The notes: generated from the letters alone by a model not told the origin. A DNA stretch of 64,000 nt from Phylloscopus collybita (GCA_027886175.1 JAJNNQ010000002.1:1988001-2052000); one strand, 5' to 3'; counted from the first letter of the stretch, positions 23,256 through 36,231 are shown. Numbers and translations: made by a program.

Positions 23256-25839
23256 TCTCCTCTCTCAGATGCACAGCAAACTTTGCTTCCAGTTCCATTT
23301 TCACCTGCCCAGCACCACCAGCACATAAAATGCAAGGCACAAACAAAGTCTGCATCATTTTTTTTTTCAGTTGATTTCCTAAGGGAAAGGAAGTTTCTGC
23401 AACCCTGCTGCATGTCTGCCAGTCCCCACTATTCATCAAATACCTTGGCCAGGTTCAATCATCATTAGACAAGAGGTAAATGCTTCAAGGATATTAAAAT
23501 CTGCTAAGGATGGTTAGGAAGAAAGAGGAGATGGGCAACAGCTGTTGTTGCAATTATAAGAATTGGATATTCAGGATTTTAATCAAATTATTTGACACCA
23601 GAGAATCTTCAGAATGGAAAAGAAACCAGGTTTTGCAAGACCTTCTGCTAATGAAGATCTGTATCCTTTTCTTTTTAAGTCCCCTGGGCAACCAGCACAA
23701 TCTGGTGAACATTTGGTTAAACTTCTTGTTGTTTTTCATTTTGTATAAATAAAGTTATTTGTTTAATTACTCTGCTCCCTCAAGTTGTTAAAACCACATC
23801 AAGATACTTTTCATTTCTCAGTATATATTATATTCCTCATTTCAATAAACTGAAGCAGTTACTTAAAGCTTACAATCTTCATTCCTCCAACACAGACACA
23901 GAAATCAGAATTGCCTCAGAGGTTCTCCTTATTTCTCCAGCTATATAATCTCCCCTTTCTTTACAGCACAGGGCTAAGTCTTCTGTTATTGCAATGGAAT
24001 ATTTAAAACCCATTCAAAATGCTATCAAGGTTGTTTCCAAAGACGTTTGGAATAAAAATCATTAAGAAAGCCATTTTCAGTAATTTCATGAACTCCATTT
24101 CTTCCCTGAATTTATATTTTAGTGCAAAAGGTAATAGTATGGTCATGTAAGTAAAAATTACCATAAATTTAATTAACTGCATTGCTTAACATAATAAAAA
24201 CTCCTATCTGTTAAGCAGAGGGTTTCTTCCTTTAAAAACAACAAAAAAAGATGATTGTATGTTTTTTGAACTGCTTTTTCCAGTGGCAAAATGCAGCAGA
24301 CATTTCACTTGGCTGAATGAGGAAATTAATTGAGGAAATTGCTTTCCACACCTGATTCCTCAGACCAGCACAACCTGTGTGCAGCCTCAAACAGATTCAC
24401 AACCCGACTTGAAGCATTTGCTCAGTAGATTATCCTTCCTTTTGAACCAGAGTCACAAATTCTGTTCTGTGCTGCAGTTTTCAACCTCTTCCTGCAGCTG
24501 AGCTTCAAGCACAAGTTAGAAATCCAGCTGGATAACTAATGTCTTACTCAGGCTTTCATTAAGCAAACTTTTTGTGCATCAAGGGTGGATAGGATTTCAA
24601 GATCTGATATTTCTCACATGGAGATAAAGGGGGCTAATGGACAAAAAATAATCCTTTCCAAGCACAGACAAATAGCTGGGCTGAGCGGGCTGCAGAATAA
24701 AGAAGTGGAGCAGCAAAAGGTTCACCGTGTCACAGGAGAGGGAGGCAGACACAGGTGATTTTGCTCTGGCAGTATCTGCCACATTAAATAAATGATCCTT
24801 CAGCTTCTTTGCACAAATGTTACTGATTCTCTGTGACTGCAGGGACTATAAATTTCTGCTTGCATTTCGCCCCTCGCTGTGCAACACCTTGCTAAAAAAT
24901 GAAGCTTCCCACTGTCAGCATTGAACCAGCACGAATCTCAAGGACATTCCCAGCAGAAGGCAGTTCATTTCAGGATCTTTAATTAATTAAAGACAGGTAT
25001 CAGGACCTGTCTGTCTTATAAGCTTCCAGGAGTGTTGTACTCTGAGTCTTGAAAGTCATGATGGGAAGAGCTCTTGCCATACTCAAGGCGTGAACCTTGG
25101 GGCTTAATTTTTAGGCTCTAACTCCTTAAAAATCTTGTGTAAAGAAATTCCAAATGGTGTGCTCATTTTCTGTTTAATTACTGCGTTTTTGGCTTCTGGC
25201 TCTGTACAATAATATGGTAAAGAATTTGTCCTGAGGACCAAGAACTGTTTCATAAAGAGATTAAAAAGCATGGACAAAATTATCATGAGCAATGCTGCTG
25301 AGTGGACTCAGTCCAGCTCCCAAAGGGCTCTAACACTGCATTAGGCAAAATATTTGTACAACTTACAAAGCTCTGAGCATGAATAGAAATAACATGAACT
25401 CCCTTTGATCTTTCCTAAGGGCAAAGATAAAAGGATACTTACAAAGGGATGTGAAATTTCACCTTTCTGTTGCCAATACCTCCTAAGTCACAGGTTGTGT
25501 CTCCATTTCTCATTCCAGCCCCTGAGCTCTACATTTCCTGAGCACTCATTTGTAATAGATTTTTCTTAAGATAGCATTTTAATTCTTTTTTTTTTTCCCC
25601 TTAAAATACAGCTCACAGGAAACAGAAGTTCCTCCTCCAAAGTAAAAGGAACTAATATCAACCAGAATAATGGCTCCATGATTTGCCTTTTCAGGTTCTT
25701 TAAGGTTGTTACTTTTTTTTTTCATTTTTGCAACTGAAAGAGATTGATCTGAGATTTAATTATATTTAATTGAATTGAAGAGCCAATGAAAGAAAAATAT
25801 GAGGTGTAGTACTGTGTTTGTAAATAAATATGGCCACAT
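23256..25839. other. Unique sequence, no gene recognised
   Basis: About 2.6 kb of A+T-rich DNA. A 62-codon minus-strand frame (25104-25292) has fairly protein-like composition but no recognisable domain, splice context or homology known to me. Confidence 0.5.
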
Positions 25840-25960
25840 TTTTAGATGTGGCACTTAGAGAAATGGGTTAGTGGTTGGGCCTGGCAGGGCATGGTTAGTG
25901 CTTGGACTCAGTGGAGCTTTTTCCAACTTTTATGACTCCAGGATTCAATGACTCTATACC
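25840..25960 (+). mobile_element. CR1: CR1 LINE 3' terminal fragment, diverged
   Basis: Plus-strand CR1 tail: 'ggttagtgcttggactcagt', 'ttttccaacttttatgactc', ending near 'gattcaatgactctat'. It belongs to the same 3' UTR subfamily as the copy ending at 7631 but is much more mutated. Confidence 0.7.
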
Positions 25961-27970
25961 CAGGTAGAGATGGAAAAACAGGTGAAAATGTATTTTACAT
26001 TTGCACTCTCAGGCTGTGTTAATGGTTTCACTTTCATAGCAGACACAGAGAGACTGGCAGGAAAAACAGCTAATATTCTGCTGGAGGTTGTATAAATATA
26101 TGATAGTTATCTCCTAATCATCATCATCATCATCACCAAAATCCTCAATCACAATTATCCCCGCAAGATGTCCAGGAGGTAGAACCTGATTTTCCATTGT
26201 GTGCAAATTAATGCTGCCAGAATTGAACAGCTTTACCCCATTTACACAAGGAGCAAAGTTCCTTTCCTGAGGCCCCATAAAGCAGAATCAGTAGCTGGAT
26301 TCATTTGATCAGGCACAATCTAATTTTATGCAGTGGCACCACTTTCACCTCCCAAGCAGCAGAGCTGGAGTGGGCTCTCCACACTGCACATTTTTAAGTG
26401 CCCTGTGTTCATCCAGGTTATAAATTATCCCTTCACATCCTGAAGTAAAACTGGAGAGGTCCTTTCTATGAAAATACAACAGAGCAGGCACAATGAAATG
26501 GGCATTTTGAGCAGAGATAACCTGTGCCTAGTTCCTGAAAATGAGCAGCCAGGCTTGCTGGCAATTATCTCTAATTACAGTTGGTACAAAAGGGTTTTCA
26601 TAATGCACTCTTGTGCAATGTGCAACCTTGAGATGAGGTCCCAAGGCTAAAACATTTGTTCTCCTTTTCCATTAAGTGTGTTTTTAAAAAAAGTAATAAT
26701 TAGAAGATCATTGAGGAGGAAAGATAACACTCTGACATGGTCACTTAATAAAGATATGGGAGTTATTATTCGTCTCTCAAGAGGCCTGATCCTGTCCCAG
26801 TGATTTAATATAAACCATCATGTAAACATTTAATTACCAGAACTGAAAGAAAAGAGAGAGAAAATGTATCATTAAACCCATTTCCCAGATAAAAAAATCT
26901 GCCACAAAAAGTTATTTCCATATATTCTGCTTCCAAGCTCAGGAATTCGCAGCCCAAGGATAATTTTTAGGACCCAAATAACTTGGAATTTGTCAGAAAG
27001 CTCTCTTAAAAAGATTGCAAAAAGAGATTTATTGGCCTCAGTTGAAGTTTTTCTGATCATTTTCTTAGGTTTACATTTTGCTTTGCCCCTGTTCCAATGA
27101 TGAAGTGTGAAGCAAAGAGATCAATACATCTTGATAAGGTAGCAAAGGATAATCTTCCTTTGGTGCTGGGAACATAAATATTGGTCTGCTCCTGTCAAGC
27201 AGATCCTTCTGCAAGACCTGCCCAGATGTTTGCAGTTTTGTCAATCCATTCATCATTCCTTGCTTGGTCTGCTTTTTCACCTGATGGTGAAGAACTGTTT
27301 TTGAGCAAATCTTGGGATTAAAATTCTGCCTTTCCTTACACACTGCTGATAAGGGGCACAAGGGGAGCTGAGCTGAAAATAAAAAAATAAGCCCTTATTT
27401 GTGGTAAAACAAATTCTTTGGTGCCTTTGTCCTCTCATGCTGCCACATGAAACCCTTCAGTATTTACTGAATCATTTACCTGGCCCATTGCACTCACTGT
27501 GTTTAGAACCAGGACTGCTTTCAATACTCAGCTAAAAGTAATTACCAGGAATAGCAAACATCAAAATTTTCATTGCATTCCATTAATCTCTTGGTTCTTT
27601 GAAATTATTTCAAGTGTCCATTTTATTAACCCAAAGAGAAACAGAAAAGTTAAAATGTGGTTTGTCTCTAAGATTCCCATCTCAGGAATCTGTTTAAGTA
27701 CTTCCTGAATAATAAAAGTCACAAAAATCCTCTCTGGGGCAAATGAGCTTCATCATATTTGTCTTGTACTTGAAAGTTCTGATTTTGTGGGGGGCTGGTT
27801 GTACTTTCTTCCTTCAGAATTATAAGAAATTGGTGTCCCTTCTCACCTTCAATGATCAAAAGATTCTCTTGAGCCATTATGCTAATTAGTCTCATAGACA
27901 GCACTGAATTAAAATAGAATATTTTATACTTGTTAATTGCCTGAGATCCACAGATGAAGGTACTTGGATA
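25961..27970. other. Unique sequence with short (CAT)n
   Basis: No gene or repeat family recognised. A short ATC/CAT run lies at about 26117-26137. The 96-codon minus-strand frame at 27071-27361 has no recognisable domain. Confidence 0.5.
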
Positions 27971-28141
27971 TGTTGTTCAGAGAAGCTGTGGCTGCCCCTG
28001 GATCCCTGGAAGAGTCCCAGGCCAGGCTGGAGAGGGCTTGGAGCAACCTGGGATGGTGGGAGGTGTTCCTGGCCTTGGCAGGGAGTTGGAATGAGATGAG
28101 TTTTAGGGTTCCATCCAACCCAAACCATTCTAGGTTTCTAT
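27971..28141 (+). mobile_element. CR1: CR1 LINE 3' fragment
   Basis: Plus-strand CR1: 'ttcagagaagctgtggctgc', 'cctggatccctggaagagtc', 'gggcttggagcaacctggga', then 'atccaacccaaaccattcta' and a short tail. 5'-truncated just inside the 'cccagagaagctgtgg' block. Confidence 0.92.
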
Positions 28142-31100
28142 GAAAATGTATTTAAAATAAATTTGATTATTCCTAATGAGTACAAGACTAGTACCAGCCC
28201 AGACAGAGCTGAAGGAGAACAGCTGAAGCAATGTTGCAAGAAGTGGCCCAATAAATTGATCAAATAGCTCCAGAGAACCGTGGTAGCACAGATGACAGAG
28301 CACTGGGTTTGCTTTGCTATCCATTGTCACATTTTCCAACTAATGAGCACTAGGACATGTTTGGTCTGATCTGCAGCTCTGACACTGTGGGAAGGTTGAA
28401 ACTAGAGAATTCCCTAGGCTTTATGGACAATAAAAAAGAATAAGAAACAATTAAAAGAATTTTTTTTTAACATAGCACTAATTTTAGGTAACTCTGAGAT
28501 TGCCCTCAGGGCCCAGAAGAGAATATCTTTTTAAATGGAAAATCCTGTGGAACAGGAGCTGTGTGCTTCATGCCTTGCCTCAGCAGCAGAGATGTTGCCC
28601 TAGAAACACAGCAAAGAGTAAGTTTGACAAGGCTGTACAAAAAAAAAAAAATTCACTGTTTCCATGTGGTGCACTGACCATGGCTGTAGATTTCAGGAAT
28701 CTCCCACTCCTCCCTGTTTGGGGAATTTTGAAATGTTCCAGTGTGTGCTTTTCAAACACAGCAGGGCTCAGTGCTGCAGAGGACAGCCGGTCTACCACTT
28801 GAAACCATGGCTTGGCAGGAGAAGCACCTGGTGCCCCCAGATTTTGAGCCAGTGACTGTGGTGTCAGGAGATCAGGTGCTGGTGGCTGGCATGGTGGTAG
28901 CTCTGTGTTTATTCTGCAGGAAACCAGCTCTAAGCAGAAGTCTTGGAAGCTGTCCCTCACGGCAGCATCTCCTTGGAGCATCTGTTCCTTTTCAACCCTG
29001 CAGGTGGAGCTGGAGGTGATGCTGGTCAGGCAGATGCTATGATCATGGATTCCAAATGGAAGCTGGAGGCTCCAAAGGTGTGGAACATGCAGGTGTCCCT
29101 CCAAAGACACTATTAAAGGGGAAACTCTTCTCACTGAGAGAGAGAGAGACAGTTTTTGCTAACTCTGTTTTTTATCAAAATAATAAAGGCAATTTTTTCA
29201 CATTCACTGCCATCAGCCAGAGTTAACTGTAGGCTCACAGGGAGATAATACATCTGAGGTTGCCCAAACAGAGGACACAACCATAACAGAGCTTTCCTAA
29301 CTCAGCCACGGTCCTGCTTTCTGATGATTGGGATTCTTTTTTGTGGCCTAACCAGGCTGCAGAACAGTAATGATGAACCTTTTGTGCTTCTCCACAGAAC
29401 AAAGGCACCCCTCCGCCAGCCTGTGAAGTTTCACCAAGTCTCTGAGATCCATCCCCAAAGCTTCAGTGGGAGACACATTTAAGGTTGTTCATTCAGGGCA
29501 CTTCACACTTCATTCCAAGCCTAATTACTTCCATTCAAGTAGTATAAAAGATAAATTAATTTATTCCAGGAGCAGGCAGTGTCCTGCCTTATATCCCTCA
29601 TCAGTATGGGCAGTTCTTCAAGCATTTCTAAACCCTTCTCCTCTGATCCAACCTTCCTTTTATTCTCTCCCTCCCTTTTTTCCCTGTTTCAAGTCAATTT
29701 TATTTGATTTTTTTTGCTCTGCCTGCCTTGAAAAAAATCTCTTTAAGTCTCTTTTCTACTTAATGCTCTCTGCACAGTGACTGACAAGAAACTTTTCCTT
29801 TTATTATCACCACTCCTACACCCAGGTGACTCCCTCATTTGCCACACTGGCTGGTCAAAGTGCCCTTTAAATTCCACGTTGTGATGCTGCCAAAGATGAG
29901 ATATAGCTGTGGCAAGGTGGGCTCCTAAAAGGTTCATATCTATTTTGGAGCTGATCATTCCCAACTCCCTTTTAATTAATAAAAGAGATATATGTAGGGT
30001 ATCTAAAAGTCTGTTGGTGTCTTTGGTACTCAGGTTAGCATGGCCTGAAATATTTTCTGTTGGTGAATATTTAACTGATGATTTAATTGTATCATACTAA
30101 CTCAAATATTTAACTGTTGTGCAGGGTTATATCAGTCCCACCCCAGAATTATGACTGAGAGTTGGTGGAATGTATCTCCAGGAGATCAACCCATGTCCTG
30201 TTCATGTTCTTCAGTGAAATAATTTTGATTTTGGTTTCTAGCTGCAGTATTGGGGGGAAAAAAAGTATTAAAAGGTTACTAAAGATTCATCCATGCTACA
30301 CTTTAAATAGAAATTCTGAAAGCACAAAATGTCTGTGGAATTACAATGATAGTGCTGGTACAAGTACAATGAAAATAACTGTGTTTCTATGATAACCAGT
30401 TATTGACAGGCCTAGTTGTTATCTTATTTTTCAGGGAAAAAAAATAAAGAGTAAACATTTGCCATTACAATTTGCTTGGATTCTTTGGTGTCCTGCTAAT
30501 TTCAAGACCTAACCAAAGGGGAATTAAGTTTTCTTTTCTGCAAATGCATTTTCAGACTACAGAGGAAGGTTGTTCAGCCTCCGAGTTGCAGAATTCAAAC
30601 AATAATCACTTCAAACAATCACTTTTCTTGTATAAAAACACATGCCACTTTCCAGAAATGGCTGAAGAACACCATAAAGACAAGGTCATGTTTGCCCTGT
30701 TTCTTTTGAACTTTGTCAGGCATGATGCTGAGTTAGACAGAACTTCCACCTGAGCAGAGCAAATATTCCTACAGTGCCTCAAATAATCCTTTAAAGGCTG
30801 GTGTCAGTGACAAAAGGCCATGGAAAGCCTTTATTCACTTTATAGCAGTCATGAAGTGGGGATGAGACATGAGTTAGGATGAGATGTGGTTCTCACAAAC
30901 CCTGACAAAGCCTTTACTTGGATATTTTCTAGTGATAGAGATTTTTCACTCTCCCTTTCCAAGGCCTTTAGAGGAACAATATTGCAAAGAGTTAACTCTT
31001 ACATAAAACTGCTCTATGGCACTGCTAAATATCACATGCAATATAGGAGCATTTAGAATATTTCACAGGGATTTATGTCTGGCGAACCAAAAACTCATCT

Positions 31101-33054
31101 CTGGTTAGTGAAAATGTATCAACCACACTTCCCCTGTCATAACTTCTCATGAGCCAACAGACAAAATGAACAAAGGCCTGAAGTGTTTGCCAGCGCTTTG
31201 AAATTTTACCAAAGAATTTTTTTAACCAAAGAGGGTTTTTTTTAATTTCACTCGTGGCAAGACTGACATTTGGGCAGCTGAACTACCCTGATCAGGGTGT
31301 AGGTTTATTTACTTATACCAGCTTTTGTGACTGGGATAGCTGACACAACCCCACAGAGGTGACAGATCCACAGACAGGGAAGATCCGCATCCTCTTGCAA
31401 TTCGAGTGAAGTTCAGGCAGGATACCACAAACAGACAAACAAAAATGTAAACAAATAAATCAGATTGCAGTGTCTGCTGAGCACAGGGAGAATTGAAACA
31501 TGCACCTCATACCTGAACCTTTAATTAAATTTAGTTGTTTTGGTCTTTGGCTGAATCCCACCGCGCTTGTCGTGCCTGTGGGGTCACACAGGCAGATCCA
31601 AGCTTTACACCCTCAGCAGCTCCCAGGGCTGGATTTCCTCTGCATAAACTCCCTCAATTCAGTGCCATGCATGGCAAATAAGGAGAGCATCACTTGGTGT
31701 ATCTCCTATTTCCCTCAGCATTGCTGAGAGACCTTAATCTGCTGTAGAGGTGGCTGTGTGCGGTACTGGGGTAAACAAAACAACCCAAATAAACACAGAA
31801 ACAGCCCCTGCCTTGCAGGAGAGAGGAGACATGGACAGAATTGCAATCAGAGCAGCTGCAGCAGAGATCTCAAGGCAGAAAATCCAGCAATGCCACGGGG
31901 AGGGTGATGGAGCAAAGTTAATCCCATTATAAATTAGCTTGTGCTTCCTGCTCTGAATGCTCCGGTTACCCTTTTTGTTTCTAGAAAACATGATTTGGGA
32001 GGCTTAGCCTGCACAAACAACTGAGTCAACAAGTCCTGTGCCTGCAGGAAAGAAACAGGACAGCCCTGGTTTGTGCTGATTCATGGCTATTTATTCAAGG
32101 TTTAGAGGTATGGTCATAGATCACCGGGATTTAAGTTCCTCTTTGAAAGGATAAAACTTGAATTAATTGGTTAATTAAGTCCTTTAGCCACTGTCAGTGA
32201 ATCATGGCTTAGTAGATTACTTATATGTAAAACACAAATCAGGACTGCAGGCTCCAGTCTAATCAGAAGAAAGGTCCTGCTGCTCATAGATCTTTCCTCA
32301 CAGCTGTCATCTGCCTAAAGGATTCATTCAACTATCTAATTTGCAGGAAAAGCAAATAAACCCTAAAAATAAGTCAGGGCAGTTTGTCACATCTGGGATT
32401 GGATAGAGCCAAAACACAGTTAAGGTGCAAAGTCTGCATCCTATTTGTGCTAATAATGAATTGGATTTTTTATTTTTTTTAAAGTATATGTACTTGAACT
32501 CTTTGATACAAGTGACTGGCTTTAAAAAAGAACCCAACTGCCTGTTTCACAGAAATCTTGGGGCTTTTAACGACATCACTGAAATTCTGAAACACTCAGA
32601 CTAGAATTTGCCCATGTACTTACATAAAATATGAGCTATGAGCACTCTATTGATCACAGTGTGCTTTTGTTCACCTACAGACTACTTGGCATAAAGCCCC
32701 CAAAGCAGAGGATGTGAAATTCTGCTCATTTCCTGAGTGTTCAACGACTCAAAAATACTCCAGGGTTCCAGTTTGCTTTTCTTTTCATAGTAGGCACTAA
32801 TCCTCCAGGGATAAACACCTAGAAATTGATGCCATTGACCTGCTTTACTGCATCCCCCTCCAGTCCTGTGGAGACTTGGAGGCACCTTTCAGACACAGCA
32901 TGCAGGATAATGTGAAGGATGATCAGCTATTGATCTGTGGATCAGCAGTGGAAAAATGGTGGTGCCCTGATCACCTGCATCAGCTCCTCTGTTTGGAGAT
33001 TGCCTCACCTGAAAGGGTATTTTATTCATTTTGAGATGGTTTCTCTTCCTCAGG
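28142..33054. other. 4.9-kb interval with no recognised repeat or gene
   Basis: The longest interval lacking any recognisable transposon. A 184-codon minus-strand frame (28580-29134) crosses a 12-13 nt A-run (poly-Phe) and resembles no known protein. Short purine runs (GA near 29137-29150) are the only simple repeats. It could be ordinary unique DNA or repeats too old to recognise by eye. Confidence 0.45.
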
Positions 33055-33531
33055 TGATCTCTAGGAAAGGCAAACTTGGAACAGAGATTGGACAGAGCCA
33101 AGAGAATAGATATTTATTGAAAGGCCTTTAAGGATAAACCTTGGGCAGGACAAGAGCCTGGCCAGGGCTACACCCAAGGTGGGACCCAAAATGGTCACAA
33201 AATGGACACAAAATGGACACACAATGGAGGCCCGGTCACGAGGTCTCACACTTTGATCAGTTCTGGTCCATTTGCACTTTGGGGTTGAATTGTCCAATTC
33301 CAGCTCCAGCTGATGCAGTCCCACCCTTCTTGTTTTCTCCCTCCAGCCACCGCTGTTTGTGCTTTTGGGCCTGGAAACTTGTCCCAGCTGTCCTTGGTGT
33401 GCAGCAGGAGCAGGATTTGTTTTGTGTCCCTGCTGTGTGCAGAGCTGAGTGACCCTGGATGTGAGGCTGAGAGCTGCACCCCTGGGCAGCACAGAACCTG
33501 AAATACATGACACCTCTAACTTAAGGCCTCA
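33055..33531 (-). mobile_element. Solo ERV LTR, family X copy C
   Basis: 477 bp and colinear with copies A and B. The termini are decayed to TGATCTCTA on the left and AAGGCCTCA on the right, and no target duplication remains (CAGG versus GTTG), so it looks the oldest of the three. Its 11-bp array (33188-33220) has three units. The shared inner region includes 'cgaggtctcacactttgatc', 'tggggttgaattgtccaatt' and 'ctgcacccctgggcagcaca'. Confidence 0.82.
33188..33227 (+). repeat. 11-bp minisatellite inside LTR copy C (3 units)
   Basis: One aaaatggtcac and two aaaatggacac units, followed by a partial one. This is the shortest array of the family. Confidence 0.92.
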
Positions 33532-33589
33532 GTTGCTTGATCTCTGTGCTCCCATATGAGTGGAAAAGCCCTTCAAGAGAGGAGGTTTT

Positions 33590-33760
33590 GGATGGTTCAA
33601 AGAGCATGGAGTTGTTCACTCCTTGTCTCTGGACAGTGTCAGGGCCATTTCCCTGCAATGGCTGGAAGCTCACACACCCTATAAAAATGGGAAGCAATTG
33701 GTTCTGAGACCCCTTTTGTCAGCCTCAGTACCAATAAATACACATCACATGTTTTGGGGT
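33590..33760 (+). mobile_element. Possible LTR 3' module (TATA box plus polyadenylation signal)
   Basis: A TATAAAAA box at about 33680 is followed about 50 nt later by AATAAA at 33733-33738, then '...cacatcaca'. This spacing is common in avian ERV LTRs and unusual for single-copy promoters. No second copy or target duplication was found, and it lies only 60-200 bp right of LTR copy C. Confidence 0.3.
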
Positions 33761-33839
33761 TTTTTTTAAGTAAACCAAGCTTATTTGTAATATATAAAAG
33801 CCGTGCTTCACACATGTCTGACAATTCTATTCTTTCATA

Positions 33840-34260
33840 CGGTTGTGAATGTTTTCTTTTAAAGGCCTTTGCTGCTCAGTACCGAATTGCTAAGGCAATT
33901 CTACATTAGGTGAATATTAAATAATTGTTAAATGACATCTTCAGGCATGATAAGCAAATAAAAGCCTAATCTACTGGCTATATAATTATCTTAAATTTAT
34001 ACATGCAGCAATATGGAATTAAAACTGTTCTTACCGTTTAAAAATATGAATTTACATAGGAGAGCCACAGCTATCCTTAGCAAAAAAATGATTCATCATT
34101 AACCTGTTCCATATAATCATTTCTACAGGTGCTTTAATGAATTTAAGAGAATGCTTAAACCCTGAATGAGAAAAGGAAGCATTTCTGAGTCTTGAAAATA
34201 AAATGTTTTGGGAAAAACGCCCTCAGGTCAGAGTTTAAAGGCTTAAATGAATCACTGAAT
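33840..34260. promoter_or_regulatory. Candidate conserved noncoding element
   Basis: About 420 bp of A+T-rich, repeat-free sequence with dense homeodomain-type words (attaa, taat, 'gttaaatgac', 'ctatataattatc') and no long frames. It resembles conserved enhancer sequence in composition, but this cannot be shown from one genome. Confidence 0.2.
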
Positions 34261-34327
34261 GAACTGTAGATATTACACCTCCAATGTCTTGGGGTACATT
34301 CTACACCCAATGGAAAGAGAAGAACTG

Positions 34328-34375
34328 AATCATAGAATGGTTTAGGATAGAAGGGAACTTACAGATCACCCCATT
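34328..34375 (-). mobile_element. CR1: CR1 LINE terminal scrap
   Basis: Only the last 45-50 bp of a minus-strand CR1: 'gaatcatagaatggtttagg', then 'gggaacttacagatcacccc'. Confidence 0.75.
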
Positions 34376-34833
34376 CCTACACTTAATAGTGTTTTCTGCA
34401 AATATATGACAAGCTAACATAAACAATTCAGGAGAGGATTAGCTAAAAAAAATTAAAAAACCAAGTAGCATGAATTAATTCAGATAGGAATTTCTGGATC
34501 ACAAATTTCAGATCTGAAAGGAAAAACATTTCAAATATGTACAAAGACCTGTCAGAACAAGTTCTGGTTTTAGCTCTGCCAAAATATCTGTGATGTCATT
34601 TGCATCCTGTTCTAGATGTGATTCATTAATTTTATTGTCATCTGCATCAGGTTTTCATGCCCCAGTGCTGTACCAGCTTTGAACAATTAGAGGAGACCAG
34701 GCAGGAACCCAAAGGAAGCAGTGGATGTGAGCATATTTTTATCCACACTCTATGAAACTGGCATCAAAATAATTGACTTTTTACAAAGTGTCAGATATGT
34801 CAGATCCATTTCTGGATCTAATTCTTCTTTCTT

Positions 34834-34953
34834 GGAAGTGCTCAAGGCCAGGGTGGACAGGGCTTGGAGTGGAAGGTGTCCCTGCTCATGGCAGGGGTTG
34901 GCACTGGATAATCTTTAAGGACCCTTCCAAACAAAACCATTTTGGGATTCTGA
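34834..34953 (+). mobile_element. CR1: CR1 LINE 3' fragment
   Basis: Plus-strand CR1: 'ggaagtgctcaaggccaggg', 'gtccctgctcatggcagggg', 'ttggcactggataatcttta', ending 'aaccattttgggattctg'. Part of the 'agcaacctgg' block is deleted. Confidence 0.88.
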
Positions 34954-35074
34954 TTTATGCAGCAAGGAGATTTAACAGACAGAGAATGACATGATGGTTG
35001 AAATTGTCAGGGACTTCTGGAGAAAGTCCAGAATACCCTATCCCTTCAGAGAAAGGGTGTCCAGGAATTTTTCC

Positions 35075-35160
35075 AGTTGGATTATGAATATCTCCAGGGA
35101 TGGAGGCTACACAACCTCTCTGGACAAACGGTGGCTGAACTCTCTGACAGTAAATGAGCT
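35075..35160 (-). mobile_element. CR1: CR1 LINE internal fragment
   Basis: Minus-strand CR1 piece with 'gaatatctccagggatggag' and 'ctacacaacctctctggaca', then a 'ctctgacagtaaatgagc' block. It corresponds to an older CR1 3' UTR subfamily, like the copy at 46780. Confidence 0.7.
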
Positions 35161-35474
35161 CTGGAAAATGGTTCAGATGGGATTTCCTCTTCTTGAAGGT
35201 TGCAAGTTGTTCTTTCTCTTGGTAATACTGGCTATGCCTTCTTCCTTCCCCCCACAAGATATTTATCCCCATTGATAAGATCTTCCCCTTCTCTTCTTTA
35301 TGCTGGTCCAATTCTCTGGGACTGAGATTTTAAACACCTTTATGAAACTGCAACAGACTCAGTCAAGGCTGTCCACGCCTGTTTTGCACCTCTAGTCCAG
35401 CACAGGACACAGACCCCAGGAACATCCCAGTGGGAATGAGCAAGGGGAAGGATTCCTCTCTCTCCACCTGCTGC

Positions 35475-36231
35475 TAGTCCTGGTTTGGAAAGACAGGTGT
35501 CTGCGAAGGAAGGCAGGAGCCTCCCTTGAAATGGAGAATGTAAACCCCCTCCCTCCAAATTATTATCATTTTGGAATTAAGGGGCTCTCAGGCAAAGATA
35601 TGGGAATAGGACTAACAGTTCTTGACTAGGAAAATTAAAATGAAAATGATAAAAAAAAAGCAAATTAACAAAAAAAGAACCCTGACAGAGTCAGAACACA
35701 ACCCGAAACCCTTTTGGTCAGGGTGCTGGGAGCAGCCCAATCAAGTCCATCAAGTCCTCCTGAAGTGACAGATGTGGTTCTGTTGGAGCAATGATCCTGG
35801 AGGAGGGTGGAGTTTTCCTCTGAAGGCCCAGTGGGGGGTGAGATGGATCTGGTTTTCCTCTGGGAATCCAGTGCAAACAGGCTGCCCTGGTGTTCTGAAT
35901 CTCAGGTTTGATCCAGGTGGGAATGCTGGGCTCCTCCCCCTGGTTGGAGCATCTCCCCATGGGATGATGGAATTGTATCAGCCCTGCAGTGAGCCTGGAT
36001 GGCCCATGAACAGCAGATATCCCCTGGAGGGAGGATGGGTCCTGGAAGAGATAAAGAACACTGCCCCACCTGGTTTGAACAGCTGGCCCATTAGCAGAAG
36101 ATCAGAAGATTCCCTCCAGAATTATGAAGGATGGGTCATGGAAGAGAAAAAGAGCACTGCCCCACTTGGTTTTAACAAATGGCAATAAGAATATGTACTT
36201 CTGGTTACATCTTGCATTGCAACCTAAGACA
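35475..36231 (-). mobile_element. ERV LTR, family L (ERVL-like) copy 1
   Basis: 757 bp. On plus it starts near tagtcctggtttgg (consensus family end TGTCCTGGTTTGG with an extra A) and ends '...cattgcaacctaagaca'. It is colinear with copies 2 and 4 in reverse orientation. It has the two-unit U3 duplication (units near 36030-36091 and 36127-36185). No matching target duplication was found, unlike copies 2 and 3. The sense-strand position that holds AATAAA in copy 3 reads 'tagtcaagaactgtt'. A CR1 reverse-transcriptase remnant begins immediately right of it. Confidence 0.85.

Noticed and set aside
25104..25292. 62-codon minus-strand frame with protein-like composition
   Set aside because: No known homology and no retrogene features such as a tail or target duplication.
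28580..29134. 184-codon minus-strand frame, the longest outside simple repeats
   Set aside because: No recognisable domain, crosses an A-run, and about 5 kb of surrounding sequence shows no other exon-like signal. Left as chance, though a homology search would settle it.
33061..33513. 150-codon frame shared in part with frames at 7000 and 20000
   Set aside because: The similarity between sites is due to the repeated LTR, not to a protein family. Retroviral genes are not located inside LTRs of this kind.
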